A DNA stretch of 64,000 nt, taken from G965222505 sp965222505 (lineage in GTDB: Bacteria; Bacteroidota; Rhodothermia; Rhodothermales; DATKEJ01). Both the position numbers and the translations under genes were made by a program. A model generated the notes under the pieces. It was not told the origin of the DNA. It made no database searches and saw nothing but the letters and a program-made list of their open reading frames with translations. The stretch lies in contig OZ244956.1 in the NCBI GenBank assembly GCA_965222505.1, positions 1,302,001-1,366,000 of the forward strand, read 5' to 3'. Position 1 is the first letter of the stretch; each line of letters starts with the position of its first letter. Of this stretch, positions 58,678 through 64,000 are shown piece after piece.

Positions 58678-61600
58678 CTAAATAATGGGAAAGTACTCAA
58701 TGAGGATGCCTCGGTCGCCACATTCGCGCATTACTTCAAGTACCTCACTCGCACTTGAACCACGATATCGATCTGGAATCGCAAGAACAGGTTGCTTTCC
58801 TAGAGTGGAAGCAGCCTGAGAAAGCTTGTCTAATTGTTTGAATTTCAATTTGTTAAGTTCGTTTGCTAGATTTCCTCCCTTGACTTCAACTGCTGCATTC
58901 TCAAAAACAAGATCAACATCTGCCTTCCCAACTTTCTTGCCAAATTCCTCTAAAGGACCGAAGTCTGTTGAAAGGATCTGGGCAGCTCGCAATTCAGCTT
59001 GAACTCCCTCATTGGCAATTCCCTTTAGTGGAGAATTTGAGGTGCGAGAAAGAAGCCTACCTGAGCCTGGAACATCAATGAATTCCTCAAACCTGGATAG
59101 GGCACCAGGGTTTGTAGCTATCAGTTCTTCGGCTTGAAGTAAATATTCGTCAGCAACCTTGGCACTTCCCCAACGACCACCTATCATTCCTTTAGCAACT
59201 TCATCCAAGCGGTTGAGTGTTTTTATTTTAGAGACAATTCCGTTGGCTAAATCACCGTTAAATATTTCCACAAAGCGCCGTGTTACATCGGCACGTGTTC
59301 CTATCGTAGAGTGATAAGCCTCTGGAAGTCCCCTGAGAAGTTCTTTGGCTCGTTCAGCGGTTCCTGCAATTTCTTCCAACCGCTCGTAGAAGATGGCTAA
59401 CTGACCAAACTGGTCCAACGGCACGTTTACCTTAGCGAATACCCGCTCCAAATAGGTGCGGAAAATCGGATCTTGCAAGTCTGTGATCATGCAGGAAGGA
59501 GCTGCTGCTTTACCTGGCAACAAACACCCCCCGATGCGTCGGATACGGACTAGATTGCCATCGGCTAAGTCAACGATGGCTTTACCCATGTACCGTGCGA
59601 AGGACTTAATGAAGGCCGTCCCCGGCGTGAGTTGTTTTGAGATGGCCTTGCCAATGGCAAATATCGGATCGGCCAGTTTGAGAAAGGGCGTCTCTGCTAC
59701 TAGGCCAGCTAGCGCAAAGGTGAGGGTCAAGTAATTGAAGTCGCCCCCGATAACCAGTTTAACGACCTCTTTGATTACATCCCGGCCATCGGCAATAATT
59801 CCGATAATGGGCAGTGAACTCAGCGTTATGTCGCCCATGATGGCCGCCACATCCTCTCCTTCTCCCGTAATTCCGCCAAATATGAAGCTCTTTCCCCAAT
59901 CTAATAGACGACCCCAGGGGTCTTTCTGCAAAACAGCCACCTGGGTCTCGGCATGATTGCTTTGCTCGCCAGCCTTGGCCGGTGCGCCCACTTCAACAGC
60001 TTCGATGCCAATCTTTAAAAACAGACCTTCAGGGTTGGCCGTGTTGAGGTATTCGTCGGTAAAGGCACCTGTAGCTTCAACGGCGAAGTACCCCTCGCCG
60101 GCCCCGTTGAGCTCGACTATAACTTCTTCACCAGGGCCGTCGGTTTCGCTGTAAAGCAAGAACTGCCCGTCCGTCGGCTGGGCAAAACGCACCACCACTT
60201 GGCCGTTAGGTGTGCCGTTTAGGACTACACCGCCCGTTTGGGTAAAGTAATCATACTTTTCCTTGGAACCATCGAACTGCTCTACATCGACCTTGCCGGC
60301 TTTCTTGATCTCTGCCTGTCCGTTCTTCCACTTGATCTTCTTGTGGTCTTTGTCGTGATCACCAATGAGTACTTGCCGGTCTAGGTCCACGTAGAGCGCT
60401 GTCGTGGGCACTTCAAACGCCACGTCAAGCCGACCGAGGTTATTGCCCACATATGCTGCGACCGTGCTTGGGCCAGCCTGTTGAGCGTTTCCTGAAGCTT
60501 GGAGAATAGCCGTCGCCACACCTCCCGTGACGACGCTGTTCTGGGCGATGAGGGTCCCTTTCTGTGTAAACCAGGAAATGGGCGTGCCATCGGGAACAGC
60601 AAGGCCGCTGGGATCGGTCACGGTGGCCGTAATCGTCGCCGTATCCTCAGTACCGGCTTCCAGGGCAGTCGCCGTACTGGTCAGCAAAATGCTAACCGGG
60701 TAGTTTTCAATCGTTGTCGATTGCTCCAGGCCGTCGACAAGACCGAAGAGTGCTTGACTCGCTGAAAAAGGGCCGGAGCGGAGCAGGGCCGTGGCTTGCC
60801 CGTTCACGGTGGCCACTTCGGCATCAAGCAACTGACCGAATTCGGAGAGCGTCCAGGCGACTGGCGTCTCATCGCGCACGGGGTTGCCGAGTTCGTCAAA
60901 GGCTGTGAGCGTGACTAGGGATTGGGCAAAGTCGTCTGAGGGGAGTTGTGTCTCGGAGACGCTAAAGGTGATGCTTGCTGCTGGTCCTGGGACGATGGCT
61001 GCCTCCGGAGAGGTCAGCACCAGAGCACCGTCGTCAGCCGTGGCTTCGACGCGGTATCGGTCGCCCGGTGTGGTGGAGACAGTGAGGACTTCACCGGCTA
61101 CGAGGTTGCTGGTGGTGCCTACAAAGGAGGTGACTTCGACATCGTTTTCAAAAACCGTGAAGGTCACCTCTGTGGCGTCCGGGAGGCCGCTGAGACCCAC
61201 ACTGGGAGAAGTGCCAGCGATTACTTCTTCGGGTAAACCGAGGTCGAGCACACCCGAGTAGAGTTGAGCAGTGTCCTCTGAAAAGATTTGCCCCTGGTCA
61301 TCTTCGAGTTCAAGAGTCAACACGGTCGTCACATCGTCCCAGGCGATGCCTTCGACGTAGTAGGTGACCGGCAGGGCCGAGGCGGGAAGCTCATGTGGTA
61401 GGGTGATGGGGGTGCTTCGGTTGGCATCAGCCCAGAGCCGGATGTTGGCCTCTCCTTGCAGGGTACGAAGGCGTGCAAGGTCGTTGGGTCCTGGAGTGCC
61501 GGTTAGCGAGAGCAAGAGGGGTTCGAGGTCGTCGTCAGCCCCGGTGGTGTCATCGTAATCGGGGATGTCGTTTTCGTTGTCATCGTCGGCGTTGTAGGAG

Positions 61601-62313
61601 ACGAGCGCTCCCAGGCGGTTTGGATCGTATTCGGCGGCCTCGTCGTCGGCGTCAATGTCGCCGTCGTTGTCGCTATCGACGGCTAGATCGACCACGGCTT
61701 CGGTTTCATCAAGGACTTGCTCAACGTAGATATCGATGAGGTCTTCGGCGTAGAAGGTACAGGGAATACCTTTAGTGTAATTGGCATAGAACCGCCACTG
61801 CCCCTCGGGGCCAGGTGAACTCGCCGTGACGTTCATCGGGTGCTCAACCCCATCGATGAGGACCGAGAGTTGGAGTACATCGCCTGCTGAAAATGTGCCC
61901 AGCTCAAGGGGGCCAAGTTGGCCAAGGATCTCGTCTGTTTCTTTGTATTCAATCGAGTAGACCGTCCGGTAAAGGCCACCACAGATGGTTGTTAGGAAGG
62001 TGCCGGCTGTTCGCAAACGGTAATGTGGGCCGACGGGTTCGGTGATGGTTTCGCTCGGCGTTGTGGCCTTGAGGGATCGTCCATCAAGATTGCCGTATCC
62101 AGTTAGCTGACCACGAAAGGCTCGGTCAAATCGAATGCGAACGGCACCGTCGGTGGGAATGGTCAGGGCGTTGGCTACAGCCGACTTGGCTTGCGGTACG
62201 CTGCTAGGAATTTCAATGTGTTCTCTAATCGTGACCTGGGCGATGGCTGAAGTTGTAAGTAGGCAAAAAGTGCACAGGAAAAGGGTGGATTTCAGGGGAA
62301 AACGTGTATGCAT
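58678..62313 (-). CDS. Large secreted polymorphic-toxin-like protein with C-terminal REase-fold domain
   Basis: The 1211-residue protein has a signal peptide (ends SAIAQ). Residues 212-262 are acidic Ca-binding-type repeats (DSDNDGDIDADD, NADDDNENDIPDYDD). Two or more Ig-like Big/invasin domains follow at about 440-650 (SLVTLTAFDELGNPVRDETP, ATITATVTDPSGLAVPDGTP). Residues about 830-960 are hydrophobic and helical (ITLSSLPIIGIIADGRDVIK), like the pre-toxin linkers of polymorphic toxins. The last 140 residues show the restriction-endonuclease pattern: GVQAELRAAQIL, then D1134 in ADVDLVF and E1143-x-K1145 in AVEVKGG. The last domain is probably a DNase toxin. No sorting domain follows it. The next gene is a candidate immunity gene. 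Confidence 0.78.
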   Translation of the reverse strand: MHTRFPLKSTLFLCTFCLLTTSAIAQVTIREHIEIPSSVPQAKSAVANALTIPTDGAVRIRFDRAFRGQLTGYGNLDGRSLKATTPSETITEPVGPHYRLRTAGTFLTTICGGLYRTVYSIEYKETDEILGQLGPLELGTFSAGDVLQLSVLIDGVEHPMNVTASSPGPEGQWRFYANYTKGIPCTFYAEDLIDIYVEQVLDETEAVVDLAVDSDNDGDIDADDEAAEYDPNRLGALVSYNADDDNENDIPDYDDTTGADDDLEPLLLSLTGTPGPNDLARLRTLQGEANIRLWADANRSTPITLPHELPASALPVTYYVEGIAWDDVTTVLTLELEDDQGQIFSEDTAQLYSGVLDLGLPEEVIAGTSPSVGLSGLPDATEVTFTVFENDVEVTSFVGTTSNLVAGEVLTVSTTPGDRYRVEATADDGALVLTSPEAAIVPGPAASITFSVSETQLPSDDFAQSLVTLTAFDELGNPVRDETPVAWTLSEFGQLLDAEVATVNGQATALLRSGPFSASQALFGLVDGLEQSTTIENYPVSILLTSTATALEAGTEDTATITATVTDPSGLAVPDGTPISWFTQKGTLIAQNSVVTGGVATAILQASGNAQQAGPSTVAAYVGNNLGRLDVAFEVPTTALYVDLDRQVLIGDHDKDHKKIKWKNGQAEIKKAGKVDVEQFDGSKEKYDYFTQTGGVVLNGTPNGQVVVRFAQPTDGQFLLYSETDGPGEEVIVELNGAGEGYFAVEATGAFTDEYLNTANPEGLFLKIGIEAVEVGAPAKAGEQSNHAETQVAVLQKDPWGRLLDWGKSFIFGGITGEGEDVAAIMGDITLSSLPIIGIIADGRDVIKEVVKLVIGGDFNYLTLTFALAGLVAETPFLKLADPIFAIGKAISKQLTPGTAFIKSFARYMGKAIVDLADGNLVRIRRIGGCLLPGKAAAPSCMITDLQDPIFRTYLERVFAKVNVPLDQFGQLAIFYERLEEIAGTAERAKELLRGLPEAYHSTIGTRADVTRRFVEIFNGDLANGIVSKIKTLNRLDEVAKGMIGGRWGSAKVADEYLLQAEELIATNPGALSRFEEFIDVPGSGRLLSRTSNSPLKGIANEGVQAELRAAQILSTDFGPLEEFGKKVGKADVDLVFENAAVEVKGGNLANELNKLKFKQLDKLSQAASTLGKQPVLAIPDRYRGSSASEVLEVMRECGDRGILIEYFPII

Positions 62314-62512
62314 AAACAGATTGAAGAGATAGAGAGGTCGTTACTTGATCATTAAAAGAATGCGATATTGCAGGATGAACAACATCGTCAGTACAAAGCG
62401 CCAGTTGCTAATCGTAAATGTAAATACATTCCCTATTACTATCAAGTCCGTGCATTTGTTTATTCGGTCGAATGTGTCAGAGCACTGGATAGAAGGGCTC
62501 TGGCCAAGAGAA
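62314..62512. other. Upstream region of the toxin gene
   Basis: Together with the following attC-like site and the stretch to 62755 this is a 440-bp gene-free region. The part next to the toxin start is AT-rich and probably holds its promoter; no clear motif was identified. Confidence 0.35.
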
Positions 62513-62636
62513 GCCTAACAACCGTTACAGCCGACCCCGGGCGTTAGTCGTTCCAGCCGCACCCGGGCGAGTGACTTTCAGCGCGTCCGAATTGGTGTGC
62601 CCCCAGCCCAGGTCGGCTGAACTTGGGCCGTTAGGC
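62513..62636 (-). repeat. attC-like imperfect palindrome, copy 1 (most complete)
   Basis: Both ends carry the integron R-box words: GCCTAAC at 62513-62519 and GTTAGGC at 62630-62636. Inside, CAGCCGACC and GGTCGGCTG form the L boxes (minus strand: GCCTAACGGCCCAAGTTCAG then CCGACC ... GGTCGGCTGTAACGGTTGTTAGGC-like end). The 124-bp length is inside the range known for attC sites. The 5' and 3' arms are palindromic with mismatches, as expected for a folded bottom strand. No integrase gene is in the window. Confidence 0.55.
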
Positions 62637-62755
62637 TTCATTGGAAAAATGTTCTGCCTTTATTTAACCAATGGTGCTAGTTTGAGAAGGTCATAGGGCC
62701 GTCTGTACTTTGTACTGTGTTTCTCGAAAAACCATTACAAAGACAAACAGCACCC

Positions 62756-62863
62756 ATGACCCATCTTGATAATCTAATACCGACCGAGGACTTTATCATA
62801 GATTTGTTCTGCCGCGTCGATGATAAACTCGAACAACTTACTATCAATATGGGTTTCCCCTGA
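62756..62863 (+). pseudogene. N-terminal fragment of an IS982-like transposase
   Basis: The 35-codon frame MTHLDNLIPTEDFIIDLFCR then VDDKLEQLTIN resembles the conserved N-terminus of IS982-family transposases ('...FITxIFCxVDDxL'). It stops at TGA 62861-62863, immediately after running into other sequence (GGGTTTCCCC). The family call is from pattern memory on a short fragment. Confidence 0.5.
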
Positions 62864-62929
62864 TTCTACGCACACTTGGTTTAGCGCATGTTAGGCTGCA
62901 ACCTTCATCGGCATCTGTTTTCGTTCGTA

Positions 62930-62975
62930 GGAGATATTTCCAAATGTTGTGGATAGGAAAGGCATCCTGATGTCA
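62930..62975. mobile_element. Relic end of the IS256-type element found at 55514
   Basis: GGAGATATTTCCAAATGTTG then TGGATAGGAAAGGCATCCTGATG-like sequence matches both ends of the 55514-56995 element. It is cut at 62976 by the start of a second insertion sequence. Confidence 0.7.
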
Positions 62976-64000
62976 GGGTCTGTCAAGTAAACTGTGTAAA
63001 TAGATCATTGCTGTTGTTGTTGAGCCGTGGGTATGTGGGCAGCCCTGCGTCGGCCCATGGCGTCGGCGCTGTCCATATATCCATGGTCTAACACTTCATC
63101 GGGAATCGGCCCTCAAATTCAATGGCAAATCGGTTCATCGCCCCTGTCCAGTTCAAAATCGGTCGTGTCCACCGCTTCGAGATGCGTTCCAGCGCCAGAT
63201 ACATCAGCTTGTAGACTGCCTCGTCATTGGGCAACGCCCCACGGGTCTTGAACACCTTGCGTAGCGAACGATTCAGCGATTCAACCGCATTGGTCGTGTA
63301 GATAACACGCCGGATCTCAGCCGGATAAGCGAAAAACGGCGTGACCTGCTCCCAATGCCGACGCCATTGTGGGCTGATCGTCGGGTATTTGCCGTCCCAT
63401 TTTCTAGCAAACCGCTCCAAGTTCTGCTCAGCTTCTTCCAGGGTCGCCGATTGGTAAATCGTCTTCAAATCTTTGGTCACAACTTTACGGTCTTTCCAAG
63501 AGACGTAGGGCCGATGTTCGGCCCCATTCAGCGAGTTACGCACCATGTGTACGATACAGAGTTGCACAATCGTCTCAGGATAAACCGAAGCGATAGCCTC
63601 TGAGAATCCGGTGAGGCCGTCTACACAGCAGATGAATACATCATCGACGCCACGATTCTTTAGCTCGGTCAAAACGCCCAGCCAGAACTTGGCCCCTTCG
63701 CTCTCAGCAATCCAGAGGCCGAGCAGTTCCTTCTCCCCTCGGAGATTGATCGCAAGGGCCAGATATACGGCCTTGTTCTTGACCCGGCCTTCATTGGGCC
63801 GAATATCGGCCCTACGCACCTTGATAAAAATGGCGTCTAGGTACAGAATCGGATACACTGAATCCAGGGGCCGAGCTTGCCAGGCCCGGACCTGATCAAG
63901 CACGGCATCTGTAACATTGGATATCAAAGTCGGCGAGATCTCGGTGTGATAAAGCTCCTTCAGATGGCCCTGGATCTCGCGATTGGTCATGCCGCGTGCA
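62976..64000 (-). mobile_element. Second IS256-family element, left part (continues past the window)
   Basis: The left end starts GGGTCTGTCAAGTAAACTGT at 62976, a typical IS256-family terminal repeat. The transposase gene lies inside on the minus strand and is open to the window edge. The right end is outside the window. Confidence 0.75.
63088..64000 (-). CDS. IS256-family (mutator) transposase, C-terminal 304 residues
   Basis: The frame is open from the window edge to the stop at 63088. DDE residues are visible: YLDAIFIKVR (Asp), FICCVDGLTGFSEAI (Asp) and TTNAVESLNRSLRK (Glu), with IVQLCIVHMVRNSL between them. It begins at ARGMTNREIQGHLKELYH, which is normally about residue 100 of a 400-residue protein. 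It looks intact in the visible part and differs from the transposase at 55568-56864. Confidence 0.92.
   Translation of the reverse strand, partial: ARGMTNREIQGHLKELYHTEISPTLISNVTDAVLDQVRAWQARPLDSVYPILYLDAIFIKVRRADIRPNEGRVKNKAVYLALAINLRGEKELLGLWIAESEGAKFWLGVLTELKNRGVDDVFICCVDGLTGFSEAIASVYPETIVQLCIVHMVRNSLNGAEHRPYVSWKDRKVVTKDLKTIYQSATLEEAEQNLERFARKWDGKYPTISPQWRRHWEQVTPFFAYPAEIRRVIYTTNAVESLNRSLRKVFKTRGALPNDEAVYKLMYLALERISKRWTRPILNWTGAMNRFAIEFEGRFPMKC

Noticed and set aside
1..64000. tRNA, rRNA and CRISPR features
   Set aside because: The intergenic regions were read for cloverleaf ends, rRNA words and regularly spaced direct repeats with unique spacers. None was found; the 153-bp array has no spacers.

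Overview
The window looks like a chromosome of a free-living member of the Bacteroidota/Rhodothermota lineage. Reasons: three secreted proteins end in type IX-style 'YPNPFNP...G(I/L)Y' sorting domains; there is a complete FecI-like sigma / FecR / STN-domain TonB-receptor set; NamZ, DUF3570/DUF4266, SBBP and CotH/lamin-tail proteins occur together; and many starts lack a strong Shine-Dalgarno. The DNA is moderately GC-rich by eye, except for an AT-richer insert near 54.4-55.2 kb. No rRNA, tRNA or CRISPR array was seen.

Layout. 1-11.4 kb (minus strand): a cut-off beta-propeller lipoprotein, an outer-membrane TolB/peptidase protein, an amidohydrolase, a cyclic-nucleotide-gated K+ channel, an M28 peptidase, an overlapping ATPase + PIN-like pair that resembles a defence module, and a UbiB-type kinase. 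11.7-16.5 kb: a small internally duplicated protein, arfB with a truncated DUF1080 remnant, a DinB-like protein, and a thiamine operon (thiO-thiS-thiG-thiE/tenI) under a TPP riboswitch, split by a 420-bp repeat. 16.8-22.3 kb (plus): an M15 peptidase with a membrane alpha/beta-hydrolase, a 170-bp palindromic MITE, a DAO-family oxidoreductase and TesB. 22.2-26.2 kb (minus): a six-gene redox operon (haem-motif lipoprotein, TlpA, DUF4266, DUF3570, NusG-II/Tat protein, ApbE). 26.3-30.6 kb: a sugar-type ABC permease and ATPase, a 153-bp tandem repeat array, and a GMC oxidoreductase with a Tat small subunit. 30.8-35.1 kb: the FecI/FecR/TonB-receptor operon. 35.1-44.6 kb: aminotransferase V, class I aldolase, an SBBP secreted protein, AAA+ ATPase, UbiA prenyltransferase and a nitrilase. 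44.6-52.9 kb: a CotH/lamin-tail protein, a PIN toxin-antitoxin pair, NamZ, uxaC and a sodium/solute symporter. 53-57.2 kb: a graveyard of IS630, IS3, IS200 and IS256 remnants around one methyltransferase. 57.2-62.7 kb: two attC-like sites flank a large secreted nuclease-type polymorphic toxin, a candidate immunity gene and a sorting-domain protein. 62.7-64 kb: more nested insertion sequences.

The parts most worth following are the redox operon, the toxin/immunity locus bordered by attC-like repeats, the ATPase/PIN pair, the 153-bp tandem array, and a family of intergenic arrays that all share a 7-bp period although their words differ from locus to locus.
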